From: Thioclava pacifica DSM 10166
GTDB lineage: Bacteria; Pseudomonadota; Alphaproteobacteria; Rhodobacterales; Rhodobacteraceae
Length of the DNA: 64,000 bases
Direction of reading: 5' to 3'
NCBI RefSeq assembly: GCF_000714535.1
Contig: NZ_AUND01000001.1
Location: 310,001 to 374,000 of the forward strand
The translations under genes and the position numbers were made by a program. Under the pieces are notes generated by a model, which saw only the letters and a list, made by a program, of their open reading frames with translations, ran no database searches and was not told the DNA's origin. Shown here in pieces: positions 16,804 to 25,981 of this stretch. Within the stretch, counting starts at the first letter, position 1, and the number at the start of each line of letters is the position of its first letter.

Positions 16804-19263
16804 ATGAGCTGGATGGAAGATGACGATCCCTATGAGGGCGCCGTGAGCCTGTCGCAACGCGCGATGATGGGGGCCACCCAGGCGCGCGCGGCGGCCTATC
16901 TCGACAAGCTGAACCCGGAGCAACGTCAGGCGGTCGAAACGCTCGACGGCCCGGTGCTGATGCTTGCGGGGGCGGGGACGGGCAAGACCTCGGCGCTGAC
17001 CGCGCGGATCGCGCATCTGATCCATACGGGCCGGGCGCGGCCCAATGAAATTCTCGCCGTGACCTTCACCAACAAGGCCGCGCGCGAGATGAAGGAGCGT
17101 GTGGGCCGTCACCTTGGCGGCGCGATCGAAGGGATGCCCTGGCTTGGCACCTTCCACTCGGTCTGCGTGAAGCTTCTGCGCCGCCATGCCGAGCTGGTGG
17201 GGCTGAAGTCGAATTTCACCATCCTCGACACGGATGACCAGATCCGGCTGATGAAACAGCTGATCGTCGTCGCCAATATGGACGAGAAACGCTGGCCCGC
17301 GCGCCAGCTTGCGGGGCTGATCGACGGCTGGAAGAACAAGGCGCTGACGCCCGAGCGGGTCTCGGGGCGCGAGACGGCGGCCTTCGATAATCGCGGGTCG
17401 GAGCTTTACGCCGCGTATCAGGATCGGCTGAAGACGCTCAACGCGGTCGATTTCGGCGACCTGCTGCTGCATATGGTCACGATTTTCCAGACCCATGCGG
17501 ATGTGCTCGCGCAATATCAGCGCTGGTTCCGCTACATCCTCGTGGACGAATATCAGGATACCAATGTCGCGCAATATCTCTGGCTGCGGCTTCTGGCGCA
17601 GGGGCACAAGAATATCTGCTGCGTCGGTGATGACGATCAGTCGATCTATGGCTGGCGCGGGGCCGAGGTCGGTAACATCCTGAAATTCGAGAAGGATTTC
17701 CCAGGTGCGGCGGTGATCCGGCTGGAGCAGAATTACCGCTCGACCGAACATATCCTCGCCGCCGCCTCGGGGCTGATCGCCGCGAATGAGGGCCGTCTGG
17801 GCAAGGAACTCTGGACCGAGGCCGAGGGCGGCGAGAAGGTTCGCCTGATCGGCCATTGGGACGGCGAGGAAGAGGCCCGCTGGATCGGCGAGGAGATCGA
17901 GGCGAACCAGCGCGGCACCCGCTCGCGCGCGCCCGTCAGCCTCAACAATCAGGCCATCCTCGTGCGCGCCTCGCACCAGATGCGCGCCTTCGAGGATCGC
18001 TTCCTGACCATCGGTCTGCCCTATCGCGTGATCGGCGGCCCGCGCTTCTACGAGCGTTTGGAAATTCGCGACGCGATGGCCTATTTCCGCCTCGTGACCT
18101 CGCCCGAGGACGATCTGGCCTTCGAGCGGATTATCAACACCCCGAAACGCGGCCTCGGCGACAAGGCGCAGCAGCGCATTCAGATCGCCGCCCGCGAGAA
18201 CGGTCTGAGCCTGCTCGACGGCGCGAAGCTGTTGGTGGCCGAAGGGGCGCTTTCGGGCAAGGCGGGCGGTCAGCTGCGGCTCTTCGTCGAGAATATCACC
18301 CGCTGGCATGATGAGATCGCGCAGGCCTCGCCCGCGACGGCGGTGACGCGGGCCGAGGATGACGACCTGCTGATCGAGCCTGCCGAGGATGGCGTGGCGC
18401 CCGCGAATGACCTCAGCCATGTGCGGTTGGCCGAACGGATCCTCGAGGAATCCGGCTATGTCGAGATGTGGCAGAACGACAAGACGCCCGAGGCGCCGGG
18501 GCGGCTCGAGAACCTCAAGGAATTGGTGAAAGCGCTCGAGCAGTTCGACAATCTCCAGGGGTTCCTCGAACATGTCGCGCTGATCATGGATAACGACAAA
18601 TCCGAGACCGAGGAAAAGGTCTCGATCATGACGCTGCACGCGGCGAAGGGGCTGGAGTTTCCGGTCGTCTTCCTGCCGGGCTGGGAAGACGGGCTCTTTC
18701 CCTCGCAGCGCTCGATGGATGAGAGCGGCTTGAAAGGTCTCGAGGAAGAGCGTCGCTTGGCCTATGTCGGCATCACCCGGGCCGAGGCGCTGTGCACGAT
18801 TTCCTTCGCGGGCAACCGCCGCGTCTATGGCCAATGGCAAAGCCAGATGCCCTCGCGCTTCATCGACGAATTGCCGCCCGCCCATGTCGAGGTGCAGACC
18901 CCGCCGGGGCTTTACGGCGGCGGCATGAACGGGGGCGGGTTCTCGGCCGGGGCCGGATCGGCCACGATGGAAGACCGCGTCTCGCGCGCCGATGTCTACA
19001 ACTCGCCGGGCTGGCGCAGGCTCCAGAGCGCGCAATCGCGCGGGATCAGCCAGCCGCGCGAGGCCCGCCACATGACGATCGACGCCAGCGGTGAGAGCGA
19101 TTACGAGATTGGCGACCGCGTCTTCCACAAGAAGTTCGGCTATGGCGAGGTGATGGGCTCGGAGGGCGACAAGCTCGTGGTCGAGTTCGACAAGGCGGGG
19201 GAAAAGCGTCTGCTGGCGAGCTTCGTCGTGCCTGCGGCCGATGCCGATGACGTGCCGTTCTGA
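16804..19263 (+). CDS. uvrD: ATP-dependent DNA helicase, UvrD/PcrA type
   Basis: This 819-residue SF1A 3'-5' helicase works in nucleotide-excision and mismatch repair. Motifs in order are the Q-motif LNPEQRQAV, Walker A AGAGTGKT (K61), VDEYQDTN (motif II), QSIYGWRGAE (motif III), TLHAAKGLEFPVVF (motif V) and YVGITRAE (motif VI). The C-terminal Tudor-like PcrA segment is present (YEIGDRVFHKKFGYGEVMG), which in other species contacts RNA polymerase. The ribosome binding site is weak; ATG at 16813 is an alternative start. A LexA box lies just upstream. Confidence 0.93.
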   Translation: MSWMEDDDPYEGAVSLSQRAMMGATQARAAAYLDKLNPEQRQAVETLDGPVLMLAGAGTGKTSALTARIAHLIHTGRARPNEILAVTFTNKAAREMKERVGRHLGGAIEGMPWLGTFHSVCVKLLRRHAELVGLKSNFTILDTDDQIRLMKQLIVVANMDEKRWPARQLAGLIDGWKNKALTPERVSGRETAAFDNRGSELYAAYQDRLKTLNAVDFGDLLLHMVTIFQTHADVLAQYQRWFRYILVDEYQDTNVAQYLWLRLLAQGHKNICCVGDDDQSIYGWRGAEVGNILKFEKDFPGAAVIRLEQNYRSTEHILAAASGLIAANEGRLGKELWTEAEGGEKVRLIGHWDGEEEARWIGEEIEANQRGTRSRAPVSLNNQAILVRASHQMRAFEDRFLTIGLPYRVIGGPRFYERLEIRDAMAYFRLVTSPEDDLAFERIINTPKRGLGDKAQQRIQIAARENGLSLLDGAKLLVAEGALSGKAGGQLRLFVENITRWHDEIAQASPATAVTRAEDDDLLIEPAEDGVAPANDLSHVRLAERILEESGYVEMWQNDKTPEAPGRLENLKELVKALEQFDNLQGFLEHVALIMDNDKSETEEKVSIMTLHAAKGLEFPVVFLPGWEDGLFPSQRSMDESGLKGLEEERRLAYVGITRAEALCTISFAGNRRVYGQWQSQMPSRFIDELPPAHVEVQTPPGLYGGGMNGGGFSAGAGSATMEDRVSRADVYNSPGWRRLQSAQSRGISQPREARHMTIDASGESDYEIGDRVFHKKFGYGEVMGSEGDKLVVEFDKAGEKRLLASFVVPAADADDVPF

Positions 19264-19296
19264 TCTCTTCTTCTTGACGAAAATATCTCGGGGTGA

Positions 19297-19338
19297 GGCC
19301 GCAAGGCCGAGGGGCAGAGCCCCTCACTCTGTGAGTGA
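19297..19338. repeat. cluster of three stem-loops after uvrD (Rhodobacteraceae-type intergenic palindrome)
   Basis: Three perfect hairpins are packed together: GGCC-gcaa-GGCC (19297-19308), GAGGGGC-AGA-GCCCCTC (19309-19325) and TCACTC-TGT-GAGTGA (19324-19338). They are preceded by TTCTTGACGAAAATATCTCG. From memory, similar strings recur after genes in Rhodobacteraceae genomes, so this may be a dispersed REP-like element. Only one copy was noticed in this window. Confidence 0.5.
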
Positions 19339-19555
19339 CACGATGTCGATCGCGTTCCCAGGATGCCTGTGTGCGACGACAGCCTCGAGCAAAAGAACGC
19401 ACAGGTTCTGCTGCTGACGAGGCTCTGCCAATATCTTGGCTTCAGACGTTTGCACGGGCGAAATGCGCTATCGGCTTGTCGGGTGCTCGGGCCCGAGCAT
19501 CTCACAGCCGACTTGGCCGTGCGATCAAGCCGGTAGCCCGCCTGACCCTGTTCAG

Positions 19556-19580
19556 CAAAAAGGCGCCGCGGGGGCGCCTT
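19556..19580 (-). terminator. intrinsic terminator of phaR
   Basis: AAGGCGCC pairs with GGCGCCTT across a 5-base loop, and on the minus strand the stem runs into TTTTTGCTG. It lies just after the phaR stop at 19586. Confidence 0.85.
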
Positions 19581-19585
19581 GTCGC

Positions 19586-20137
19586 TTACATCTTGTTGAG
19601 CTTGCTTTGTAGATCCGCAAGTTGCTTCTTGATTGCGTCGAGCTCTCCGCGATCGTCGCCATCCTCGTCGGGCGCAGGGCCCGAGGACCCGGCGGTGCCC
19701 CAGCCAGCCATCATGTTCTTGAGGAAGGCCTGTTGCTGCGCCTGCAGCGCCTCGAAGCCGGGCATGGTGGTCATCGGGTTGGGCATCTTGTTCATATTCT
19801 CGAGCATCTGCGAATGGCCTTCGCGCAGCATCTCGAAGCTCGCTGCAAGGAATTGCGGCACAACGGATTGCGCGGCGCCCGTATAGGAGCGCACGAGATC
19901 AGTGAGCACATCGACCGGCAGCACATTCTCGCCGCGGCTCTCGTGTTCAGCGACGATTTGCAGCAGGTATTGCCGCGTCAGGTCGTCGCCGGATTTGAGA
20001 TCGACGATCTGCACCTCGCGACCGTCGCGGATGAACTTCGCGATATCTTCAAGCGTCACGTAATCGCTGGTCTCGGTATTGTAGAGACGACGGCTTGCGT
20101 AGCGCTTGATCAGCAAGGGCTTTTCGTCTTCGGCCAT
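19586..20137 (-). CDS. phaR: polyhydroxyalkanoate synthesis repressor PhaR
   Basis: This 183-residue repressor has the N-terminal PHB/PHA accumulation regulator DNA-binding domain (LIKRYASRRLYNTETSDYVT at about residues 9-28) and a PHB-binding middle region. It ends in a glutamine/lysine helix. PhaR represses phasin and its own gene, and leaves DNA when it binds nascent polyhydroxybutyrate granules. It is the last gene of the phaC-phaP-phaR row. CTGC-N3-GCAG sites in the row are its expected targets. A near match, TTGCATTGCAG at 20161-20171, lies 24 bases upstream of its own start. Confidence 0.93.
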   Translation of the reverse strand: MAEDEKPLLIKRYASRRLYNTETSDYVTLEDIAKFIRDGREVQIVDLKSGDDLTRQYLLQIVAEHESRGENVLPVDVLTDLVRSYTGAAQSVVPQFLAASFEMLREGHSQMLENMNKMPNPMTTMPGFEALQAQQQAFLKNMMAGWGTAGSSGPAPDEDGDDRGELDAIKKQLADLQSKLNKM

Positions 20138-20213
20138 GTGGTGCGATCCTCCCCGGATTTTTGCATTGCAGCGATTGTGAGACGCTGCGCGCGCAAAAGC
20201 AACAAAAGAAAAA

Positions 20214-20236
20214 GGGCGCGCCAGAGAGGCGCGCCC
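20214..20236 (-). terminator. intrinsic terminator of phaP
   Basis: GGGCGCGCC pairs with GGCGCGCCC across AGAGA. On the minus strand it is followed by TTTTTCTTTTG. It lies between the phaP stop and the phaR start, so phaR probably has its own promoter. Confidence 0.9.
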
Positions 20237-20288
20237 AGGTATCCGCTGTCCCGGCAGGGAGGAGGAAGCCAGGAGCTACGGGAGGAAC

Positions 20289-20738
20289 TTACTTCGCAGC
20301 CGCGGCGGCTTTCTTGGTGGCCGCGGTCATCTCGGCGGTCGCCTTCTTCACGGTGGCGGTCGCTTCGGCCGACATGTCCTTGCCAGCAGCCATCATCAGC
20401 TCGACGGTGTCCATCTGGACCTTCTTCGCGATCTCGGCGAAAGCAGCCATGTTCTCGGCAGCCATTTCAGCCGAAGCCGACGCGAAGTCGCTCACAGCCT
20501 TGGCGTAGTCGGCCGGCTCTTCTTTGGTCTTGGTCAGCTCGCTAACTTTCGAGAGGGTGCCTTTGGTCCACTTGGTCGAGATTTCGGTCGATTTCTCGGC
20601 GGCTTCGAGAGCCACTTTCGACATCTTCTCGCCCAGCGCGGCTTGCGACTTGAAGGCGTCCTGGAATTTCGCGGTGTCGACCGGGAAGTTCGCCATCATG
20701 TCCTGCATGATCTTGGTGTAGTCTTGGGTCTTGGCCAT
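20289..20738 (-). CDS. phaP: phasin
   Basis: This 149-residue amphipathic helical protein coats polyhydroxybutyrate granules. It has the phasin_2 pattern (FQDAFKSQAALGEKMSKVAL, heptads of Ala/Lys/Glu) and ends in an Ala/Lys-rich tail (ATKKAAAAAK). It lies downstream of phaC. Its 143-base leader holds two PhaR-type operators, so expression should follow granule formation. Confidence 0.93.
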   Translation of the reverse strand: MAKTQDYTKIMQDMMANFPVDTAKFQDAFKSQAALGEKMSKVALEAAEKSTEISTKWTKGTLSKVSELTKTKEEPADYAKAVSDFASASAEMAAENMAAFAEIAKKVQMDTVELMMAAGKDMSAEATATVKKATAEMTAATKKAAAAAK

Positions 20739-20815
20739 AGTAGTGCTCCATTGGGTTGGGGCCCGGAGATTGGAACGTCGGCAGGGCCCGATTGCTTACG
20801 TAACGTACATACATG

Positions 20816-20856
20816 CTGCGGCGCAGCATTTCAACCCCCGAAATGCTGCGCCGCAG
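20816..20856. promoter_or_regulatory. double PhaR operator that also forms a 17-bp hairpin between phaC and phaP
   Basis: CTGCGGCGCAG (20816-20826) and CTGCGCCGCAG (20846-20856) are two copies of the CTGC-N3-GCAG site reported for Rhodobacter PhaR. The two arms are also a perfect 17-base inverted repeat (20816-20832 / 20840-20856) with loop AACCCCC. The structure lies 26 bases after the phaC stop and 78 bases before the phaP start. It can act as both operator and mRNA 3' hairpin. Confidence 0.7.
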
Positions 20857-20881
20857 AAATTTTACAGTTCGAGAGCAGGCG

Positions 20882-22675
20882 TCAGATCAGCACGGTCTCT
20901 TTCACGTAAGTGCCCGGAGCGTCTGCCAGAACCGGATGCTTGGCATCTCCGGGCTCGCGCGCCGGCACCTTCGCGCCCGATTTCTTGGCCAGCCATTCGC
21001 CCCAGCGCGGCCACCAGCTTCCTTCGTGGAACGTCGCTTCGGCTTTCCACTCTTCGGGATTCGCGATCGGCGCGGTGGAGGTGTAGTGGCCGTATTTCTT
21101 CTTGCTGGGCGGGTTCACGATTCCGGCGATGTGACCGGACTCCGAGAGGATGAAGGTCTTGTCCTTCGAACCCATCTTCGCGACCCCGTTGAAGGAGGCG
21201 ATCCAGGGCGCGATGTGATCGGTCTCACAGGCGATCGCCATCAGTGGCACCTTCACCTCCGAGACCTGCACAGTCTCGCCCAGCACCTCGAAGCCCTCAT
21301 TCGCGAAGCGGTTCTTCTGGCACAGGCCACGCAGGTAATCGATTGCCATCTTGCCGGGCAGGTTGGTCGAGTCACCATTCCAGAACAGCAGGTCAAAGGC
21401 GGGTGGCGCCTCGCCCATCATGTAGCTGCGGATCGCGGGCTGATAGATCAGGTCGCGCGAGCGCAGGAACGAGAAGGTACGCGACATGAAGTAGCTCGAG
21501 AGCACCCCGTCGGCCTTGCACTGCCGCTCGATCCCGTCGACGAAATCGTCTTGCAGGAAGACGGTGAATTCGCCCTGATCGGAAAAGTCGGTGAGCGTCG
21601 TGAAGAAGGTGGCCGAGTTGATCGACTTGTCCTTGCGCTTGTTCAGAAGCGCCAGGGTCAGCGACAGGGTCGTCCCCGCGATGCAATAGCCGACCGTGTT
21701 GACCTTCTTCTCGCCGGTGATCTCCTTCACCTGCTCGATGGCGGTCAGGTAGCCCTCCTCGACATAGTTGTCGAGCCCGACATCGGCATAGGAGTAATCG
21801 GGGTTCTTCCAGCTCACGACGAAGAGCGTGAAGCCCTGATCGACGATCCAGCGGATCAGCGAGTTCTGCGGCTTCAGGTCCATGATGTAGAAACGGTTGA
21901 TCCATGGCGGAAAGATGATCAGCGGCGTCTTGTGGACCGTCTCGGTGGTGGGCTTGTACTGAATCAGCTCGAACAGCCGGTTGCGGTAGACGACCGAGCC
22001 CTCGGCGGTGCCGATGTTCTCGCCCACCGTGAAGGCGTCCTTGTCGGCCAGCGTCACCAGCAGATCACCGCGGTTCGCCTCGATGTCGCGAACCAGATTC
22101 TCGAGCCCCTTCACGAGGCTCTCGCCCTCGGTCTCGATCGCCTTTTCCAGAGCGTCCGGGTTCGTGGCGAGGAAGTTCGTGGGCGACATCATGTCGATGA
22201 TCTGGCGTGAGAAGTATTCGAGACGCTGCCGGTCGACCGGATCGAGATCGTCGATCGCGTCGACCGCCTCTTGCACGCCCTTCGACGCGATCTGGTATTG
22301 CTGCTTGATGAAATTGAAATAGGGGTGGCTGTCCCAGAGCGGGTTCTTGAAGCGCGGATCAGCGGGGCCGGGGTTCTCCGGCGGTGCGATCTTGCCGGCC
22401 GAAAGCGCCTCCTGCGCTTCCATGTAATGCTTCATCGCCTGACCCCAGTAGTTCACCTGGGCCTCGAGAATCTTCGAGGGTTTCTCAAGCCACTCCTTCA
22501 TCAACGCAGCGCTGGAAGAGAGATAAAGATCGGCGCCCGGCCCTTCGAGCGCGGGGTTCATCGGGCGCTTTTGGGCGATCGCCTCAACCATTCGCTCAGT
22601 GAGTTGTTCAATACGGGCGAGATTTTCCTGCATTTTCTGCGATGCAGCATTTTTGTTCTCGTCCTCGGTTGTCAT
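20882..22675 (-). CDS. phaC: class I poly(3-hydroxyalkanoate) synthase
   Basis: This 597-residue synthase polymerises (R)-3-hydroxybutyryl-CoA into polyhydroxybutyrate at the granule surface. The lipase-like box GYCIAG carries the catalytic cysteine (about C331); the aspartate is in ETDHIAPW (about D486) and the histidine in SESGHIAGI (about H515). An N-terminal PhaC_N domain is present. Length matches class I enzymes that need no second subunit. The start follows GGGAGG. A CTGC-N3-GCAG site overlaps codons 10-13. It is divergent from phaZ across 113 bases. Confidence 0.96.
   Translation of the reverse strand: MTTEDENKNAASQKMQENLARIEQLTERMVEAIAQKRPMNPALEGPGADLYLSSSAALMKEWLEKPSKILEAQVNYWGQAMKHYMEAQEALSAGKIAPPENPGPADPRFKNPLWDSHPYFNFIKQQYQIASKGVQEAVDAIDDLDPVDRQRLEYFSRQIIDMMSPTNFLATNPDALEKAIETEGESLVKGLENLVRDIEANRGDLLVTLADKDAFTVGENIGTAEGSVVYRNRLFELIQYKPTTETVHKTPLIIFPPWINRFYIMDLKPQNSLIRWIVDQGFTLFVVSWKNPDYSYADVGLDNYVEEGYLTAIEQVKEITGEKKVNTVGYCIAGTTLSLTLALLNKRKDKSINSATFFTTLTDFSDQGEFTVFLQDDFVDGIERQCKADGVLSSYFMSRTFSFLRSRDLIYQPAIRSYMMGEAPPAFDLLFWNGDSTNLPGKMAIDYLRGLCQKNRFANEGFEVLGETVQVSEVKVPLMAIACETDHIAPWIASFNGVAKMGSKDKTFILSESGHIAGIVNPPSKKKYGHYTSTAPIANPEEWKAEATFHEGSWWPRWGEWLAKKSGAKVPAREPGDAKHPVLADAPGTYVKETVLI
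22637..22647. promoter_or_regulatory. CTGC-N3-GCAG site inside the start of phaC
   Basis: CTGCGATGCAG matches the PhaR operator pattern seen twice before phaP. It lies 28 bases inside the phaC reading frame, so it could act as a roadblock or promoter-proximal operator, or be a chance match set by codons. Confidence 0.45.
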
Positions 22676-22788
22676 AATGATGTTTCCTCCCTATCCTCTG
22701 GCACAGCATAATCTTGCCGCAGTCCTGGGGTAAAGCGGCGTTTACTGGTTCAGAGGCGGTGTTTTCCGGCCTCCCCGAGGAGTCGCAG

Positions 22789-24102
22789 ATGAAATCAATC
22801 ATGTCCTATGACCTGATGGAAACCGTCAGGAACACGAACGAATGGATGGGGGCCTCGGCGCGCGCCATGGCGTCCTATCCCGTCTGGGGCCTCGCGCCGC
22901 ACCCGATGTTCAAGATCATGTCGGCCTGGGGCCGTGTGACCGAACGTTCCTTCGCACGGATGGTCATCAAGCCGGACTGGGGCATTCACTCGATCGCGGC
23001 CGAGGACGGGCGCGATCACCTCGTCGAGGTCGAGACGGTTGTCGACAAACCCTTCGGCAGCCTGATCCATTTCAACGTGCAGGGCCGCGCGCCGATGGAG
23101 CGCCGCATCCTTCTGGTCGCGCCGATGTCGGGCCATTACGCGACGCTGCTGCGCTCGACGGTGGCCTCGCTGCTGCCCGATGCCGATGTCTGGGTGACCG
23201 ACTGGCATAACGCGCGCGACATCCCCGTCAGCGAAGGCAAGTTCGATGTCGAGGATTACACGCTCTACCTCGTCGACTTCATGAAAAAGATGGGCCCGGA
23301 CTGTAACGTGATTGCGGTCTGTCAGCCCGCACCGCTCGCACTGGCCGCGACCGCCTATTTGGCCGAGGAAGACCCGACCGCGCAGCCGCGAACGCTGACG
23401 CTGATCGGCGGGCCGATCGATCCCGATGCAGCCGCGACCGAAGTGACCGATTTCGGCCGCCGCGTCACGATGGGCCAGCTCGAGCAGATGGTGATCCAGC
23501 GCGTGGGCTTCAAATATCAGGGCGCGGGCCGTCTGGTCTATCCGGGCCTGATGCAGCTTGCCTCCTTCATCTCGATGAACATGGACAAGCACGCCCAGGC
23601 CTTCCAGGAAAAGATCTGGAGCGAGGCGAATGGCGAGGGCTCCGAGCACGACAAGCATTACCGCTTCTACGATGAATATCTCGCGGTGATGGATATGACC
23701 GCCGAGTTTTATCTTTCTACGGTCGAGCGGATCTTCAAAGGTCTCGAGATTGCGCAGAACCGTTTCACGGTAGCGGGCAAACCGGTCGATATCTCGAAGA
23801 TCACCACGGTTGCGGTGAAGACGGTCGAGGGCGAGAAGGATGACATCTCCGCCCCGGGCCAATGCGTCGCGGCACTCGATCTGTGCACGGGTGTGCCGGA
23901 CTCGATGAAACAGCAGCACCTCGAGCCGGATGCGGGCCATTACGGCATCTTCGCCGGCTCGCATTGGCGCAACAACATCCGTCCGCTGGTGCTGGAGTTC
24001 ATCGACGAGAACGCGGCCAACCCCGTTCCGGGCAAGGGCAAGCCCGCGACCGTCACGCCGATCCGTACCAAGAAGGCGGCGAAAGCGGCCGAGGCTTCCT
24101 GA
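22789..24102 (+). CDS. phaZ: intracellular poly(3-hydroxybutyrate) depolymerase
   Basis: This 437-residue intracellular PHB depolymerase mobilises stored polymer. The alpha/beta-hydrolase core contains the family nucleophile region VIAVCQPAPLALAATAY with a cysteine in place of the usual serine, and the C-terminal PHB_depo_C region with a histidine in DAGHYGIFAGSHW. The C-terminus is Lys/Ala-rich. The ATG at 22789 follows GAGGAG; the open frame extends upstream without a ribosome binding site. It is divergent from phaC, as in other Rhodobacteraceae. Confidence 0.93.
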   Translation: MKSIMSYDLMETVRNTNEWMGASARAMASYPVWGLAPHPMFKIMSAWGRVTERSFARMVIKPDWGIHSIAAEDGRDHLVEVETVVDKPFGSLIHFNVQGRAPMERRILLVAPMSGHYATLLRSTVASLLPDADVWVTDWHNARDIPVSEGKFDVEDYTLYLVDFMKKMGPDCNVIAVCQPAPLALAATAYLAEEDPTAQPRTLTLIGGPIDPDAAATEVTDFGRRVTMGQLEQMVIQRVGFKYQGAGRLVYPGLMQLASFISMNMDKHAQAFQEKIWSEANGEGSEHDKHYRFYDEYLAVMDMTAEFYLSTVERIFKGLEIAQNRFTVAGKPVDISKITTVAVKTVEGEKDDISAPGQCVAALDLCTGVPDSMKQQHLEPDAGHYGIFAGSHWRNNIRPLVLEFIDENAANPVPGKGKPATVTPIRTKKAAKAAEAS

Positions 24103-24132
24103 GGTCCGGCCTTTCCCGAACAGCTTCGCAGG

Positions 24133-24156
24133 CGCCGTCCCTTAGGGCGGCGTTTT
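24133..24156 (+). terminator. intrinsic terminator of phaZ
   Basis: CGCCGTCC pairs with GGGCGGCG (one G-U pair) across CTTA and is followed by TTTT. It lies 30 bases after the phaZ stop. Confidence 0.75.
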
Positions 24157-24280
24157 GCATTTCTGGCAAGTGACCGAGTGAGGTAGGGGCAGGGGCGCGC
24201 ATGGCGGCATTTCCCCGCCCGCTCTTTTCTGCCCGTCACATTCTGCTAAATGGAAACCACACCACAGACCGAGGATCCTC

Positions 24281-25975
24281 ATGGCCGATCGTTTCCGTCT
24301 TACCATGGCCCAGCTCAACCCCACCGTCGGGGCGCTTGAGGCGAATGCCGAGAAGGCTTTTGCCGCCTGGGAAGAAGGCAAGCGCGCGGGAGCCGACATG
24401 GTCGCGCTGCCTGAGATGTTCCTCACCGGCTACCAGACGCAGGACCTGATCGCGAAGCCCGCCTTCGTGGCCGACGCGACCGCCGCGATGGAGGCTCTGG
24501 GTGCGCGCATCACCGACGGGCCGGCGCTGGGGATCGGCGGGCCGTGGTGGAATGACGAGGGTCATTTCAACGCCTATTGGGTCTGGAAGGACGGCAAGCT
24601 CGTTGCGCGGATGCTCAAGCACGACCTGCCGCATCACGGTATCTTCGACGAATATCGGATCTACGATTCCGGCCCGATCTCGGGGCCTTACGCGATCAAC
24701 GGGGTGCGGATCGGCACGCCGATCTGCGAGGATGCGTGGCACCCGGACGTGGCCGAGACGCTGGCCGAGACCGGGGCCGAGATCCTGATCGTACCCAATG
24801 GCTCGCCCTATTACCGCGGCAAGCTCGACGTGCGCATGACCCATATGGTGACGCGCGTGGTCGAGACGGGGCTGCCGCTGGTCTACCTAAATGCGGTCGG
24901 CGGGCAGGACGATCAGGTCTTCGACGGGGCGAGCTTCGTGCTGAACCGTCACGGGGCGCTGGCCGCGCAATTCGCGCCTTTCGACGAGATCATCGACCAT
25001 GTCGATTTCATCCGCGAGGGTGATGGCTGGGCCTGTGTCGAGGGCCGCGACGATCCGCAGCCTTCGGAATGGGAGCAGGATTATCGCGCCATGGTCGAGG
25101 GCTTGGGCGATTACCTGCGCAAGTCGGGGTTTTCCAAGGTCGTGCTCGGCCTGTCGGGCGGGATCGATTCCGCGCTGGTCGCGACGATCGCGGCGGATGC
25201 GCTGGGTCCCGAGGCCGTGCATTGCGTTATGCTGCCCTCGGAATATACCTCACAGGGCTCGCTGGACGATGCGGCGGAGCTGGCGCGGCGGCAGGGGCTG
25301 CGGCTGGATACCGTGCGCATCGACGGGGCGCGCGATGCGGTCTCGGACGCGCTGTCGCATCTGATGGCGGGCACCGAGCCCGACGTGACCGAGGAAAACA
25401 TCCAGTCGCGCCTGCGCGGCGTGATGCTGATGGCGCTGTCGAACAAGTTCGGCGAGATGCTCCTGACCACCGGCAACAAATCCGAGATGGCCGTGGGCTA
25501 CGCCACGATCTATGGCGACATGTCGGGCGGCTACAACCCGATCAAGGATCTCTACAAGACCCGCGTCTTCGAGACCTGCCGCTGGCGCAATGCCAATCAC
25601 CGGCCGTGGATGAAAGGCCCCGATGGCGAGGTGATCCCGGTCGAGATCATCGACAAGCCGCCTAGCGCCGAGCTGCGCCCCGATCAGAAGGACGAGGACA
25701 GCCTGCCGCCCTATCCGGTGCTCGATGCGATCCTCGAAGGGCTGGTGGAAAACGATGCCTCGGTTTCTGACCTGATGGCGCAGGGCTTTGCGCGCGAGAC
25801 GATCAAGAAGGTCGAGCACCTGCTCTATATTTCCGAGTGGAAGCGCTTCCAGTCGGCGCCGGGCACGCGCCTGTCGCGCCGGGCCTTCTGGCTCGATCGG
25901 CGCTACCCGATCGTCAATCGCTGGCGCGACCACGGCCACGAAACCGAGCCCGTGACCGATCCATTCCGCTCCTGA
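24281..25975 (+). CDS. nadE: glutamine-dependent NAD+ synthetase
   Basis: This 564-residue two-domain enzyme makes NAD+ from nicotinate adenine dinucleotide. The N-terminal nitrilase-like glutaminase (about residues 1-260) shows the catalytic Glu-Lys-Cys pattern (ALPEMFLTGY, KHDLPHHG, PICEDAWHP). The C-terminal synthetase has the PP-loop LGLSGGIDSAL (about 285-295), LTTGNKSEMAVGY and the late DEDSLPPY region. It converges on the pirin gene with a 6-base gap. Confidence 0.95.
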   Translation: MADRFRLTMAQLNPTVGALEANAEKAFAAWEEGKRAGADMVALPEMFLTGYQTQDLIAKPAFVADATAAMEALGARITDGPALGIGGPWWNDEGHFNAYWVWKDGKLVARMLKHDLPHHGIFDEYRIYDSGPISGPYAINGVRIGTPICEDAWHPDVAETLAETGAEILIVPNGSPYYRGKLDVRMTHMVTRVVETGLPLVYLNAVGGQDDQVFDGASFVLNRHGALAAQFAPFDEIIDHVDFIREGDGWACVEGRDDPQPSEWEQDYRAMVEGLGDYLRKSGFSKVVLGLSGGIDSALVATIAADALGPEAVHCVMLPSEYTSQGSLDDAAELARRQGLRLDTVRIDGARDAVSDALSHLMAGTEPDVTEENIQSRLRGVMLMALSNKFGEMLLTTGNKSEMAVGYATIYGDMSGGYNPIKDLYKTRVFETCRWRNANHRPWMKGPDGEVIPVEIIDKPPSAELRPDQKDEDSLPPYPVLDAILEGLVENDASVSDLMAQGFARETIKKVEHLLYISEWKRFQSAPGTRLSRRAFWLDRRYPIVNRWRDHGHETEPVTDPFRS

Positions 25976-25981
25976 GCGCGC

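Larger units (their letters stand above)
19264..19585. other. 322-base intergenic region between uvrD and phaR
   Basis: Apart from the stem-loop cluster at 19297-19338 and the phaR terminator at 19556-19580, I see no gene or recognisable remnant. Short open frames here lack ribosome binding sites. Confidence 0.6.

Noticed and set aside
16324-19128. A 934-codon minus-strand open frame opposite uvrD
   Set aside because: It lies wholly opposite a clear helicase gene and its product has shadow-type composition.
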